DNA from: an uncultured Eubacteriales bacterium
GTDB taxonomy: Bacteria; Bacillota; Clostridia; Christensenellales; Aristaeellaceae
Assembly (NCBI GenBank): GCA_902777335.1
Contig: CACYTF010000040.1
Location: 1-53,425, forward strand
DNA length: 53,425 nucleotides
Reading direction: 5' to 3'
Below the pieces are notes generated by a model. It searched no databases and was not told the DNA's origin. It saw nothing but the letters and a program-made list of their open reading frames with translations. Positions 16,676 through 25,086 of this stretch are shown one piece after another (within the stretch, counting starts at the first letter, position 1; the number at the start of each line of letters is the position of its first letter). The position numbers were made by a program, and so were the translations under genes.

Positions 16676-17572
16676 ATGCCCGACCTCTCCGTCACCCTTT
16701 GCGGCGTCAGATTGGACAACCCGGTGATTCCCGCCAGCGGCACGTTTGGCTACGGGCGGGAGTTTGCCGGGCTGTACGACATCAACGTGCTGGGCACGTT
16801 CTCGTTCAAGGGCACGACGCTTTTGCCCCGGCTGGGCAACCCGCTGCCCCGGATCGCGGAGAGCGCCTCGGGCATGCTGAACGCGGTGGGGCTTCAGAAC
16901 CCCGGCGTGGACCGGGTGATCGCCGAGGAGCTGCCGGCGCTGGCGAAGGTGTTTCACAAGCCGGTGATGGCCAACGTGTCGGGCTTCTCGATCGAGGACT
17001 ACGCCGAGACCTGCCGCCGGCTGGACGCCTGCGAACAGGTGGGCTGGCTGGAGGTGAACATCAGCTGCCCCAACGTGCACGGCGGCGGCATGAGCTTCGG
17101 CACCGACCCGGGGATGGCCGCGGCGGTGACCCGGGCCGTGAAGGCCGCGACCACGAAGCCCGTCATCATGAAGCTGTCGCCGAACGTGGCCGACATCGCC
17201 GAAATCGCCCGGGCCTGCGCCGACGCCGGCGCGGACGGCCTGAGCCTGATCAACACGCTGCTGGGCATGCGCATCGACCTGAAGACCCGCCGCCCGATAC
17301 TGGCCAACACCACCGGCGGCCTGTCCGGCCCGGCCATATTCCCGGTGGCGCTGCGGATGGTGTGGCAGGTGGCGCGGGCCGTGGACATACCGGTGATCGG
17401 CATGGGCGGCGTTTCGAGCGCGGCGAACGTGCTGGAGATGATGATGGCCGGGGCCACGGCGGTGGAGGTCGGCGCGGCCAACTTAGTGGACCCCTTCGCC
17501 TGCAAGAAGATCATCGAGGACCTGCCCGACGAGATGGCGCGCTATGGCATACGGGCGCTGTCTGAACTGTGA
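16676..17572 (+). CDS. pyrD: Dihydroorotate dehydrogenase 1B catalytic subunit
   Basis: PyrD oxidises dihydroorotate to orotate using FMN. The 298-residue protein has LDNPVIPASGTFGYG near residue 15, the catalytic cysteine in NISCPNVHGGG near 130, the lysine in VIMKLSPNV near 163 and FMN-phosphate loops GLSGPAIFP and GMGGVSSAANVLEMMMAGA. I take ATG 16676 (GGAAAGGA upstream); ATG 16667, ATG 16646 (overlapping the pyrK stop) and GTG 16628 are possible in-frame starts. It works with PyrK. Confidence 0.95.
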   Translation: MPDLSVTLCGVRLDNPVIPASGTFGYGREFAGLYDINVLGTFSFKGTTLLPRLGNPLPRIAESASGMLNAVGLQNPGVDRVIAEELPALAKVFHKPVMANVSGFSIEDYAETCRRLDACEQVGWLEVNISCPNVHGGGMSFGTDPGMAAAVTRAVKAATTKPVIMKLSPNVADIAEIARACADAGADGLSLINTLLGMRIDLKTRRPILANTTGGLSGPAIFPVALRMVWQVARAVDIPVIGMGGVSSAANVLEMMMAGATAVEVGAANLVDPFACKKIIEDLPDEMARYGIRALSEL

Positions 17573-17594
17573 CCCCCGAAAGGAAGCGTTGCTC

Positions 17595-18512
17595 TTGTCC
17601 ATGCGGCTCGTGTTTACCCAGATACTGGTCATACTGCTGTATGTGGCGGTGGGCTTTGTCGCCGGCAAGGCACGGCTGATCCTCCCGGAGCAGCGCAAAT
17701 ACCTGTCCGGGCTGTGCTCGAACCTGATACTGCCCTTCACGATACTCTCCGCCGCGTCCCAGGATGTGGACGGGCGGGACATGGCCGCCCTGCTGGCCGC
17801 GATGCTCTTTACGCTGGCGCTGTACCTGTGCGTCACCGGGGCGTCGCTGGCTTATCATCGGGCAAAGCGCGCGCCGAAGGGCATGCGCGCGGTCTGCACG
17901 AGCCTGCTGACCTATCCCAACTGCACCTTCCTGGGGCTGCCGCTGTGCCGGGCGCTGTTCGGCGAGATGGCCGTGCTGTACAACCTCAGCGCGCTGATCG
18001 CCTTCAACGGGCTGTTCTTCACGCTGCAGTACGGCCTGTTCACCGGCGACGGCATGAACCTGAAGAAACTGCTGACCCCGGCGATGCTGTCCACCGCGGC
18101 GGTGATCGCGATGCTGGTGGCAAGGCTGCACTTCCCGGACCCCGTGCAGACGGTGTGCTCCGGCGTGGGGTCGATGATCACGCCGCTGTCGCTGATCATC
18201 ATCGGCGTGATGCTGTCGGAGAGCCGCATCGTGGAGACGCTGCGGGAGAAGCGCTCCTGGCTGATCGCGCTGCTGCGCAACCTGGTCATACCGCTGCTGG
18301 CCCTGCCGGCGCTGCGGCTTCTGCCGATGGGCGCCGACGCGCGGCTGTGCGTGCTGGTGTACCTGGCCTGCCCCTGCGCCACGCTGACCAGCATCTACGC
18401 CATCAAGTGCGACACGGAGCCCGAGTTCGCCGCCCACGCCGTGCTGCTGTCCACGCTGCTGTTCGCGGCCACACTGCCCGCCATCATCGCCATCGGCCAG
18501 ACCTTCCTCTAA
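17595..18512 (+). CDS. AEC family transporter
   Basis: This membrane protein of about 305 residues has around ten predicted helices and belongs to the auxin efflux carrier (AEC) family: RLVFTQILVILLYVAVGFVAGK at the N-terminus, NLILPFTILSA near residue 40, and the symmetric second half with GVMLSES and CATLTSIYA. Bacterial AEC proteins move organic anions such as malate and other carboxylates. TTG 17595 has AAAGGA at workable spacing; ATG 17601 gives the same protein two residues shorter. It sits between pyrD and pyrF, so orotate or dihydroorotate are reasonable but unproven substrates. Confidence 0.85.
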   Translation: MSMRLVFTQILVILLYVAVGFVAGKARLILPEQRKYLSGLCSNLILPFTILSAASQDVDGRDMAALLAAMLFTLALYLCVTGASLAYHRAKRAPKGMRAVCTSLLTYPNCTFLGLPLCRALFGEMAVLYNLSALIAFNGLFFTLQYGLFTGDGMNLKKLLTPAMLSTAAVIAMLVARLHFPDPVQTVCSGVGSMITPLSLIIIGVMLSESRIVETLREKRSWLIALLRNLVIPLLALPALRLLPMGADARLCVLVYLACPCATLTSIYAIKCDTEPEFAAHAVLLSTLLFAATLPAIIAIGQTFL

Positions 18513-18564
18513 TTCCTCATTCCTCATTCCTCATTCCTAATTCCTAATTCCTCATTCCTCATTA
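18511..18564. repeat. Heptamer array ATTCCTC between the AEC gene and pyrF
   Basis: Seven tandem copies of the 7-base unit ATTCCTC/ATTCCTA start inside the AEC stop codon and end about 20 bases before pyrF. The same unit borders the hairpin element at 24903-25070. Confidence 0.9.
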
Positions 18565-18583
18565 GTAAAAAGGAGGTTTTCTC

Positions 18584-19288
18584 ATGGGCAAGGACGTGAT
18601 CGTCGCCTGCGATTTCCCCGACCGGGATTCGGTACTGTCATTCCTGGACCAATTCAGCGGCCAGGCCCGCAAGCCCTTCGTGAAGATCGGCATGGAGCTG
18701 TTCTACGGCGCGGGCCCGGACATCGTGCGTGAGATCAAGCGCCGGGGCCACCGTATCTTCCTGGACCTGAAGCTGTGCGACATCCCAAACACCGTCAAAA
18801 AGGCCATGGCCGTGCTGCGGGATCTGGACGTGGACATGGTCAACGTGCACGCCTTCGGCACCATCGAGATGATGAAGGCCGCCCTGGAGGGCCTCACCCG
18901 CCCGGACGGCACCCGGCCCCTGCTGATCGCCGTGACCCAACTCACCAGCACCAGCGAGGCGCGCATGCGGGACGAGCTGCTGATCGACAAGCCCCTGCCC
19001 GAGGTCGTGACCCGCTACGCGCAGAACGCCCGCGCGGCCGGGCTGGACGGCGTGGTGTGCTCGCCGCTGGAGAGCCCGGTGGTGCACGGGGCCTGCGGCG
19101 CGGACTTCGTCGCCGTCACCCCCGGCGTGCGCTTCTCCGGCGGCGCGGTGGGCGACCAGGTGCGCGTCACCACCCCCGCCCGCGCCCGCGAGCTCGGCAG
19201 CGACTACATCGTCGTAGGCCGGCCGATTACCGCGAGCGAGGACCCGATCGACGCTTATCGGAAGTGCTGTGAAGAATTTGTAGGATAG
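18584..19288 (+). CDS. pyrF: Orotidine 5'-phosphate decarboxylase
   Basis: PyrF decarboxylates OMP to UMP, the last step of the pathway. The 234-residue protein is the short type 1 enzyme: [15 protein letters not shown] at the N-terminus, catalytic [17 protein letters not shown] near residues 58-75, and the phosphate-binding ends [10 protein letters not shown] near 180 and [15 protein letters not shown] near 206. AAGGAGG precedes the ATG. A heptamer repeat array separates it from the AEC gene and a larger repeat element separates it from pyrE. Confidence 0.97.
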   Translation: MGKDVIVACDFPDRDSVLSFLDQFSGQARKPFVKIGMELFYGAGPDIVREIKRRGHRIFLDLKLCDIPNTVKKAMAVLRDLDVDMVNVHAFGTIEMMKAALEGLTRPDGTRPLLIAVTQLTSTSEARMRDELLIDKPLPEVVTRYAQNARAAGLDGVVCSPLESPVVHGACGADFVAVTPGVRFSGGAVGDQVRVTTPARARELGSDYIVVGRPITASEDPIDAYRKCCEEFVG

Positions 19289-19299
19289 AGCAGTCAAAG

Positions 19300-19517
19300 T
19301 TGAGAGTGAAGAGTGAAGAGTGGAGAGTGGAGTTTTGGTTCAAATCCCTGCGGGATTTGTTTTGACTCAAGTCTCTCCAGTGCCGGTCAAGCATTGCACA
19401 AGGACCATGAATCAATAGAAATCCGAAGGATTTCCACATAATCTCCACTCTTCACTCTTCACTCTCCACTCTCCACACTCCACTCTCCATACTCCACACT
19501 CCACTCTCCACTCTCAA
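19300..19517. repeat. Heptamer-bordered hairpin element between pyrF and pyrE
   Basis: The element opens with TTGAGAGTG and closes with CACTCTCAA. The left arm (19300-19332) and the longer right arm (19443-19517) are arrays of the 7-base unit GAGAGTG/GAAGAGT and its complement, so the ends can pair. The core has two small hairpins (AAATCCCTGCGGGATTT near 19342; GAAATCCGAAGGATTTC near 19418) and TTTTGACTCA / TGAATCA. The core matches that of 24903-25070 although the arms use a different heptamer. No gene is inside. Confidence 0.85.
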
Positions 19518-19539
19518 TACAATACGGAGGTTTAGTGTT

Positions 19540-20178
19540 ATGAAAAACCGTATCGCCAACGATCTACTCAGCATCGGCGCCGTGTTCCTTCGCCCGGAGC
19601 AGCCCTTTATTTGGGCCAGCGGCATAAAGAGCCCGATCTACTGCGACAACCGGCTGACGCTGACCGCGCCCGAGGTGCGAAACGACGTGGAGAACGCTCT
19701 GGCGGCGCTGATCAAGCGGGAGTACCCGGACGCGGAGGTGCTGATGGGCACGTCCACGGCGGGCATCGCCCACGCGGCCATCGTGGGCCACCTGATGAAT
19801 TTGCCGATGGGCTACGTGCGCTCCGGCGCGAAGGACCACGGGCGCGGCAACCAGATCGAGGGAAAGCTGCTGCCGGGCCAGAAGGTGGTGGTGGTGGAGG
19901 ACCTGATCTCCACCGCCGGCAGCTGCGTGGACGTGGTGAACGTGCTGCGCGAGGCCGGGGCCTGTGTGCTGGGCATCGCGTCGATATTCACCTACGGCAT
20001 GCAGAAGGGGCTGGACCGGCTGGCGGCGGCCCATGTGAAGAACGCGAGCCTGACCAATCTGGACGCCGTGGTGGAGGTCGCCGCCCGGGAGGGCTACATC
20101 CGGCCCGAGGACGCGGCGCGGGTGCTGAAATTCCGGGACAACCCGTCGGACGAAAGCTGGATCGGAGGGAACGCATGA
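19540..20178 (+). CDS. pyrE: Orotate phosphoribosyltransferase
   Basis: PyrE joins orotate and PRPP to give OMP. The 212-residue protein has the substrate loop [14 protein letters not shown] near residue 25, [13 protein letters not shown] near 70, the flexible loop [15 protein letters not shown] near 90 and the PRPP motif [13 protein letters not shown] near 115. GGAGG lies 10 bases before the ATG. Its end overlaps pyrB by four bases (ATGA). Confidence 0.97.
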   Translation: MKNRIANDLLSIGAVFLRPEQPFIWASGIKSPIYCDNRLTLTAPEVRNDVENALAALIKREYPDAEVLMGTSTAGIAHAAIVGHLMNLPMGYVRSGAKDHGRGNQIEGKLLPGQKVVVVEDLISTAGSCVDVVNVLREAGACVLGIASIFTYGMQKGLDRLAAAHVKNASLTNLDAVVEVAAREGYIRPEDAARVLKFRDNPSDESWIGGNA

Positions 20179-21089
20179 GAAGCCTGATCGACATACAGCA
20201 GCTCACCGTGCAGGAGATCGACGAACTGATCGCGGTGGCCAACGACATCATCGCCCGCCCGGAGGCCTACCGGGAGAAGTGCCGCTACAAAAAGCTGGCC
20301 ACGCTGTTCTTCGAGCCCTCCACCCGCACGCGGCTGAGCTTTGAGGCCGCCATGTACGAGCTGGGCGGCCAGGTGCTGGGCTTCTCCGAGGCCCAGAGCA
20401 GCTCCGCCGCCAAGGGCGAGAGCGTGGCCGACACGGTGCGCGTGGTCTCGGGCTACGCCGACATCATCGCCATGCGCCACCCGAAGGAGGGCGCGCCGCT
20501 GGTGGCGAGCATGCACGCCACGGTGCCGGTGATCAACGCCGGGGACGGCGGCCACCTGCACCCCACCCAGACCCTGACGGACCTTCTGACCATCAGCCGG
20601 GAGAAGGGAAGGCTCACCGACATGACCGTGGGCGTGTGCGGCGATCTGAAGTTCGGGCGCACGGTGCACTCGCTGATCGCGGCGATGGCCCGGTACGAGA
20701 ACGTGCGCTTCGCGCTGATCTCGCCGGAGGAATTGAAGCTGCCCAGCTACATCAAGAAGGAGATATTGCAGCAAAAGCACATCGAATACGTGCAGACCAC
20801 GGACCTTTCCGCCGTGATGCCCACGCTGGACATACTGTACATGACCCGCGTGCAGCGCGAGCGCTTCTTCAACGAGGAGGACTACCTGCGCCTGAAGGAC
20901 AGCTACATACTGACCCCGGAGAAGCTGCAGAACGCCAAGGCGGACCTGTCGATCCTCCACCCGCTGCCCCGGGTGAACGAGATCTCCACCGCCATCGACG
21001 ACGACCCCCGCGCCTGCTACTTCAAGCAGGCCCTGTACGGCAAGTACATCCGCATGGCGCTGATCCTGAAGCTGCTGGAGGTGGAATAA
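20175..21089 (+). CDS. pyrB: Aspartate carbamoyltransferase catalytic subunit
   Basis: PyrB condenses carbamoyl phosphate and aspartate. The 304-residue protein has the carbamoyl-phosphate motif [13 protein letters not shown] near residue 48, [12 protein letters not shown] near 78, the HPTQ motif near 132 and [10 protein letters not shown] near 263. ATG 20175 overlaps the pyrE stop and has GGAGGG upstream. The regulatory subunit pyrI follows with no gap, so the enzyme is probably the allosteric PyrBI assembly rather than the stand-alone catalytic trimer of Bacillus. Confidence 0.97.
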   Translation: MRSLIDIQQLTVQEIDELIAVANDIIARPEAYREKCRYKKLATLFFEPSTRTRLSFEAAMYELGGQVLGFSEAQSSSAAKGESVADTVRVVSGYADIIAMRHPKEGAPLVASMHATVPVINAGDGGHLHPTQTLTDLLTISREKGRLTDMTVGVCGDLKFGRTVHSLIAAMARYENVRFALISPEELKLPSYIKKEILQQKHIEYVQTTDLSAVMPTLDILYMTRVQRERFFNEEDYLRLKDSYILTPEKLQNAKADLSILHPLPRVNEISTAIDDDPRACYFKQALYGKYIRMALILKLLEVE

Positions 21090-21506
21090 GTGAACATCGA
21101 TTCCATACGCAACGGCATCGTGCTGGACCACATCAAGGCCGGCAAGGCCATGGAAATCTACCGCTTCCTGGGGCTGGACGCGCTGGACTGCTCCGTGGCC
21201 ATCATCAAGAACGCCCCCAGCAAGAAGCAGGGCAAGAAGGACATCATCAAGATCGACTCCGAGATGGCGCTGGATCTGAACATACTGGGCTTCATCGACC
21301 CGCAGATCACCGTGAACGTGATCCGGGACGGCGAACTGGTGGAGAAGAAGCACCTGACGCTGCCCAGGCAGATTCGGGACGTGCTGAAGTGCAAAAACCC
21401 CCGCTGCATCACCAGCGTGGAGCAGGAGCTGCCCCACGTGTTCGTGCTGACGGACCCGAACAAGGCCGTCTACCGGTGCCTGTATTGCGAAACCAAGGCG
21501 GAATAG
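21090..21506 (+). CDS. pyrI: Aspartate carbamoyltransferase regulatory subunit
   Basis: PyrI binds nucleotide effectors (CTP and ATP in the E. coli enzyme) and holds PyrB trimers together. The 138-residue protein has the allosteric domain first (IRNGIVLDHIKAGKAMEIYRFL) and a C-terminal zinc domain with CKNPRC and CLYC. The GTG start directly follows the pyrB stop, with GGAGGTGG inside the end of pyrB. It is the last pyr gene of the block. Confidence 0.95.
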   Translation: MNIDSIRNGIVLDHIKAGKAMEIYRFLGLDALDCSVAIIKNAPSKKQGKKDIIKIDSEMALDLNILGFIDPQITVNVIRDGELVEKKHLTLPRQIRDVLKCKNPRCITSVEQELPHVFVLTDPNKAVYRCLYCETKAE

Positions 21507-21535
21507 TTGCCGAGAGCCGACAATCATGGTATAAT
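21507..21535 (+). promoter_or_regulatory. Promoter of the HD-GYP gene
   Basis: TTGCCG (21507-21512), 17-base spacer, TATAAT (21530-21535), beginning directly after the pyrI stop codon. Confidence 0.7.
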
Positions 21536-21567
21536 GGCAGACAGTTCCGACCGCTGGAGGTATCGCG

Positions 21568-23274
21568 ATGACCCGCGTTTTCTATGACGTCACGTTCCTG
21601 GCAGCGCTGGCGCTGATGCTGGGGTATGTGTGCATGTGGCACAAGCACTCCGACGTGCACGTGACGCTGGTGTTCATACTGGTCCCGGTGATCAACCTGG
21701 GTTACTGCCTGCTGGGCCGCACCACCAGCGCCGAGGCGGCGCTGGTGGCCAACAAGCTGAGCTACATCGGCGGGTGCTACCTGATGCCCATCATGATGCT
21801 CAGCGTGTTCAGCCTGTGCCACATCCGCCTGCCGAAGTGGCTGAGCGTGGCGCTGCTGGCCGCCGGCACCGCCGTGTTTCTGAGCACCTTCACCATCGGG
21901 GAGAGCGGGCTGTTCTACAAGTCCATCGAAATCACGCACACCCCGGACGGCATTTTGATGGTGAAGGACTACGGCCCGATGCACACCGCGTTCTACGCGC
22001 TGATCATCGCCTGCTTCGTCAGCAGCATCGCCGCCATGATCTACAGCTACATCAAGCAGAAGCAGGCGCCCCGCAAGCTGATCTACATGCTGTTCCTCCC
22101 CATCGCGCTGTGCGTGGCCAGCTTCTTCGTGGGGCGAAAATTGGTGCGGCAGGTGGAGCTGATCCCGGCGGCCTACGTGGCGTCGATGGCCGTCTACCTG
22201 ATGATCGGCCACCGCATCTGCATCTACGACATCTCGGACACCGCCGTCGACTCGCTGGTGCAGACCGGCGACACCGGCTTCATATCGCTGGACTTCCACC
22301 TGAACTACCTGGCCAGCAACGCCACCGCCAAGGCCATATTCCCGGAGCTGAACAACCTGACCGTGGACTGGCCCGTGGACTGGCCCGTGGCCTGGTCGGC
22401 GCTGCTGCGGGACACGGTGCTCAAGTGGCTGGAGGACTTCAGGAATGACGAGACCAACTGCGACGTCTTCTACGAGCAGGGCGGGCGCATCTACCAGGTG
22501 CACGTGGGGTATCTGTACCACGGGCGGCGCAAGCTGGGCTACCAGTTCATACTGACCGACGACACCTCCGACCGGCAGTACATCAACCTGCTGAACCGGT
22601 TCAACACCGAGCTGACCGACGAGGTCAACGAGAAGACCGCCCACATCGTGGAGATGCACGACAAGCTGATCCTGGGCATGGCCACCATGGTTGAAAGCCG
22701 CGACAACTCCACCGGCGGCCACATCCGGCGCACCAGCGAGGGCGTGCGGCTGCTGACCGAGCAGATGGGCGCGGAGGACGGCTTCGAGCTTTCCGAGGCG
22801 TTTCGCCGCAGCCTGATCAAGGCCGCGCCGATGCACGATCTGGGCAAGATCGCCGTGGACGACGCCATACTGCGCAAGCCGGGCCGCTTCACGCCGGAGG
22901 AGTTTGAGAAGATGAAGGCCCACGCCGCCGAGGGCGCGCGCATCGTCCACGAGATACTGGACGGCGTGGAGGACGACGACTTCCGCCGCATCGCCGAGAA
23001 CGTGGCCCACTACCACCACGAGCGCTGGGACGGCTCCGGCTATCCCGAGGGGCTAAAGGGCGAGGAGATACCGCTGGAGGCCCGGATCATGGCCATCGCC
23101 GACGTGTACGACGCGCTGGTCAGCAAGCGCGTGTACAAGGACAGCATGTCCTTCGAGCAGGCCGACGCCATCATCATGGAGGGCATGGGCAAGCACTTCG
23201 ACGCGCGGCTGGAGCCGGTCTATCTGCGGGCCAGGCCCTGGCTGGAGGCCTACTACACCTCCGTATCGCGGTAA
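21568..23274 (+). CDS. Membrane HD-GYP domain protein
   Basis: This 568-residue protein has about seven N-terminal membrane helices (residues 5-215) resembling the 7TM sensor region found on Clostridial signalling proteins, and a PAS-like linker (about 225-345) with a helix near 350. It ends in an HD-GYP phosphodiesterase domain. The metal site is intact: MHDLGKIAVDD near 421 and HHERWDGSGYPEGLKGEEIP near 484, then RIMAIADVYDAL. HD-GYP enzymes typically hydrolyse cyclic di-nucleotides such as c-di-GMP. A 15-base direct repeat near 22373 encodes VDWPVDWPV. It has its own promoter and GGAGG. The ligand of the sensor region is unknown. Confidence 0.9.
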   Translation: MTRVFYDVTFLAALALMLGYVCMWHKHSDVHVTLVFILVPVINLGYCLLGRTTSAEAALVANKLSYIGGCYLMPIMMLSVFSLCHIRLPKWLSVALLAAGTAVFLSTFTIGESGLFYKSIEITHTPDGILMVKDYGPMHTAFYALIIACFVSSIAAMIYSYIKQKQAPRKLIYMLFLPIALCVASFFVGRKLVRQVELIPAAYVASMAVYLMIGHRICIYDISDTAVDSLVQTGDTGFISLDFHLNYLASNATAKAIFPELNNLTVDWPVDWPVAWSALLRDTVLKWLEDFRNDETNCDVFYEQGGRIYQVHVGYLYHGRRKLGYQFILTDDTSDRQYINLLNRFNTELTDEVNEKTAHIVEMHDKLILGMATMVESRDNSTGGHIRRTSEGVRLLTEQMGAEDGFELSEAFRRSLIKAAPMHDLGKIAVDDAILRKPGRFTPEEFEKMKAHAAEGARIVHEILDGVEDDDFRRIAENVAHYHHERWDGSGYPEGLKGEEIPLEARIMAIADVYDALVSKRVYKDSMSFEQADAIIMEGMGKHFDARLEPVYLRARPWLEAYYTSVSR

Positions 23275-23290
23275 AATCTGCGCCCGACGA

Positions 23291-23319
23291 TTGACATTTC
23301 AGGCGCGCTCTGGTATCAT
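23291..23319 (+). promoter_or_regulatory. Promoter of scfA-scfB
   Basis: Consensus TTGACA (23291-23296), 17 bases, TATCAT (23314-23319), 30 bases before scfA. Confidence 0.8.
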
Positions 23320-23349
23320 ATAGGCACTAAATATTTGGAGGAAACCGAA

Positions 23350-23484
23350 ATGACGCATATCAAGACCATCGAAACCCGGAATCTGTGCGACAGCGCCAAG
23401 AACGGCGGCTGCGGCGAGTGCCAGACCTCCTGCCAGTCCGCGTGCAAGACCAGCTGCGGCATCGCCAACCAGCAGTGCGAGTAA
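23350..23484 (+). CDS. scfA: SCIFF precursor peptide
   Basis: A 44-residue ribosomal peptide of the SCIFF family (six cysteines in forty-five). It begins MTHIKTIETRNLC and its C-terminal part has cysteines at 21, 24, 28, 32, 36 and 43, plus an extra one at 13. The family end CKTSCGIANQQCE is nearly canonical (known members end CKTSC-N-QxCE). ScfB-type enzymes install a thioether crosslink in such peptides. TTGGAGG lies seven bases upstream of the ATG. The mature role of SCIFF peptides is unknown. Confidence 0.95.
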   Translation: MTHIKTIETRNLCDSAKNGGCGECQTSCQSACKTSCGIANQQCE

Positions 23485-23490
23485 GCTGTC

Positions 23491-23521
23491 CACCAATGCC
23501 GCCTGAAGGGCGGCATTGGTG
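23491..23521 (+). terminator. Intercistronic hairpin between scfA and scfB
   Basis: A perfect 13-bp stem (CACCAATGCCGCC / GGCGGCATTGGTG, loop TGAAG) starts seven bases after the scfA stop. With no T-run, it more likely stabilises scfA mRNA or partly reduces scfB expression, giving more peptide than enzyme. Confidence 0.6.
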
Positions 23522-23541
23522 CGCTGTGGGGGATACGCGCT

Positions 23542-24915
23542 ATGATACATCCATACAAGCTGGGCGGCTACAACATCGTGCTGGACGTGTGCTCCGGCTC
23601 GGTGCACGCGGTGGACGATGTCGCCTATGACATCATCGGCCTGTTCGAGGGCCGGGGCCGGGACGAGGTGCTGGCCCGCGCGGCCGCGCTGCACCCGGGC
23701 GTGCCCGCGGAAGAAGTGGCCGAGTGCTACGACCAGGTGGCCGCGCTGAAGGACGCCGGCAAGCTGTTCGCGCCGGACACCTTCGCGCCGATGGCCGGCG
23801 AGCTGAAAAGCCGCGCCTCGGGCGTGGTGAAGGCGCTGTGCCTGCACGTGGCCCACACCTGCAACCTGAACTGCGCCTACTGCTTCGCCAGCCAGGGCAA
23901 GTACCACGGCGACCGGGCCGTGATGACCTATGAGGTGGGCAAACAGGCGCTGGACTTCCTGGTGGCGCACTCCGGCAGCCGGCGCAACCTGGAGGTGGAC
24001 TTCTTCGGCGGCGAGCCGCTGATGAACTTCGACGTGGTCAAGCGCCTGGTGGCCTACGCCCGATCCATCGAGGGCGCGGCGGGCAAGCGCTTCCGCTTCA
24101 CGCTGACCACCAACGGCATGCTGGTGGACGACGAGGTGATCGAGTTCGCCAACCGGGAGTGCCACAACGTGGTGCTGAGCTTGGACGGGCGCAAGGAGAT
24201 CCACGACGCGTACCGGGTGGACTACGCCGGCAACGGCAGCTGGGACAGGATCGTGCCGAAGTTCCAGAAGCTCGTCAAGGCACGGGGCGGCAAAAACTAC
24301 TACATGCGCGGCACCTTCACACACGCCAACCCGGACTTTTTAAAGGACATACAGGTCATGCTGGACCTGGGCTTTACCGAGCTTTCCATGGAGCCGGTGG
24401 TCTGCGCCGAGGGCGACCCCGCCGCGCTGACCGCTCAGGACCTGCCCATCGTGATGCGGCAGTACGAGGCGCTGGCCGAGCTGATGATCAACCGCCGCCG
24501 GGAGGGCCGCCCTTTCACGTTCTACCACTACATGATCGACCTGACCGGCGGGCCCTGCATCTACAAGCGCATCTCCGGCTGCGGCAGCGGCACCGAGTAC
24601 ATGGCCGTGACCCCCTGGGGCGACCTGTACCCCTGCCACCAGTTCGTGGGCGAGGAGCGCTTCAGGCTGGGCGACATCTGGCAGGGCGTGACCAACGCGC
24701 CGGTGCAGGCCGAGTTCGCTGCCTGCAACGTGTACGCCCGCCCCGAGTGCCGCGACTGCTGGGCGCGGCTGTACTGCGCCGGCGGCTGCGCCGCCAACGC
24801 CTGGCACGCCACCGGCAGCGTCACCGGCGTGTACAAGACCGGCTGCGAGCTGTTCAAAAAGCGCATGGAGTGCGCGATCATGGTGGAGATCGACAAGCTA
24901 TTGAATGAGGAATGA
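23542..24915 (+). CDS. scfB: SCIFF maturase, radical SAM/SPASM
   Basis: This 457-residue radical SAM enzyme forms the thioether link in SCIFF. It starts with a RiPP-recognition-like region (MIHPYKLGGYNIVLDVCSGSVH), and the SAM cluster motif CNLNCAYC is near residue 106. GGEPLMNF near 155 and LTTNGM near 192 follow, and the C-terminal SPASM domain has many cysteines (CIYKRISGCGSGTEY, CHQF, CRDCWARLYCAGGC), holding two more clusters in studied homologues such as CteB. The pairing with scfA is diagnostic. The last codons (NEE-stop) are already part of the heptamer repeat at 24903. Confidence 0.95.
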   Translation: MIHPYKLGGYNIVLDVCSGSVHAVDDVAYDIIGLFEGRGRDEVLARAAALHPGVPAEEVAECYDQVAALKDAGKLFAPDTFAPMAGELKSRASGVVKALCLHVAHTCNLNCAYCFASQGKYHGDRAVMTYEVGKQALDFLVAHSGSRRNLEVDFFGGEPLMNFDVVKRLVAYARSIEGAAGKRFRFTLTTNGMLVDDEVIEFANRECHNVVLSLDGRKEIHDAYRVDYAGNGSWDRIVPKFQKLVKARGGKNYYMRGTFTHANPDFLKDIQVMLDLGFTELSMEPVVCAEGDPAALTAQDLPIVMRQYEALAELMINRRREGRPFTFYHYMIDLTGGPCIYKRISGCGSGTEYMAVTPWGDLYPCHQFVGEERFRLGDIWQGVTNAPVQAEFAACNVYARPECRDCWARLYCAGGCAANAWHATGSVTGVYKTGCELFKKRMECAIMVEIDKLLNEE

Positions 24916-25070
24916 GGAATGAGGAGTAAGGAATTGTGGATGAAATCCTTGCGGATTTCTTTTGATTCATAGGTGAAGCAGGGGGTCAGACCTCTGCTTT
25001 AGGTTTGAATCAAATCAAATCCGAAGGATTTGTACCTGAATTCCTCATTCCTAATTCCTCATTCCTCATT
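24903..25070. repeat. Heptamer-bordered hairpin element after scfB
   Basis: Arms of the heptamer GAATGAG (24903-24935) and its complement ATTCCTC (25038-25070) border a core with GAAATCCTTGCGGATTTC, TTTTGATTCA, a middle hairpin (GAAGCAGGGGG / CCTCTGCTTT region), GAATCAAATC and AAATCCGAAGGATTT. The core order matches the element at 19300-19517. The scfB stop codon lies inside the left arm. No gene is inside. Confidence 0.85.
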
Positions 25071-25082
25071 ACCTCCGGAGGT
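25071..25082 (+). promoter_or_regulatory. Palindromic ribosome binding site of the decarboxylase
   Basis: ACCTCCGGAGGT is a perfect 12-base palindrome containing the Shine-Dalgarno GGAGGT, five bases before ATG 25087. It joins the right end of the heptamer element. Two mRNAs could pair here, or the site could be hidden by the element. Confidence 0.45.
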
Positions 25083-25086
25083 TCCT

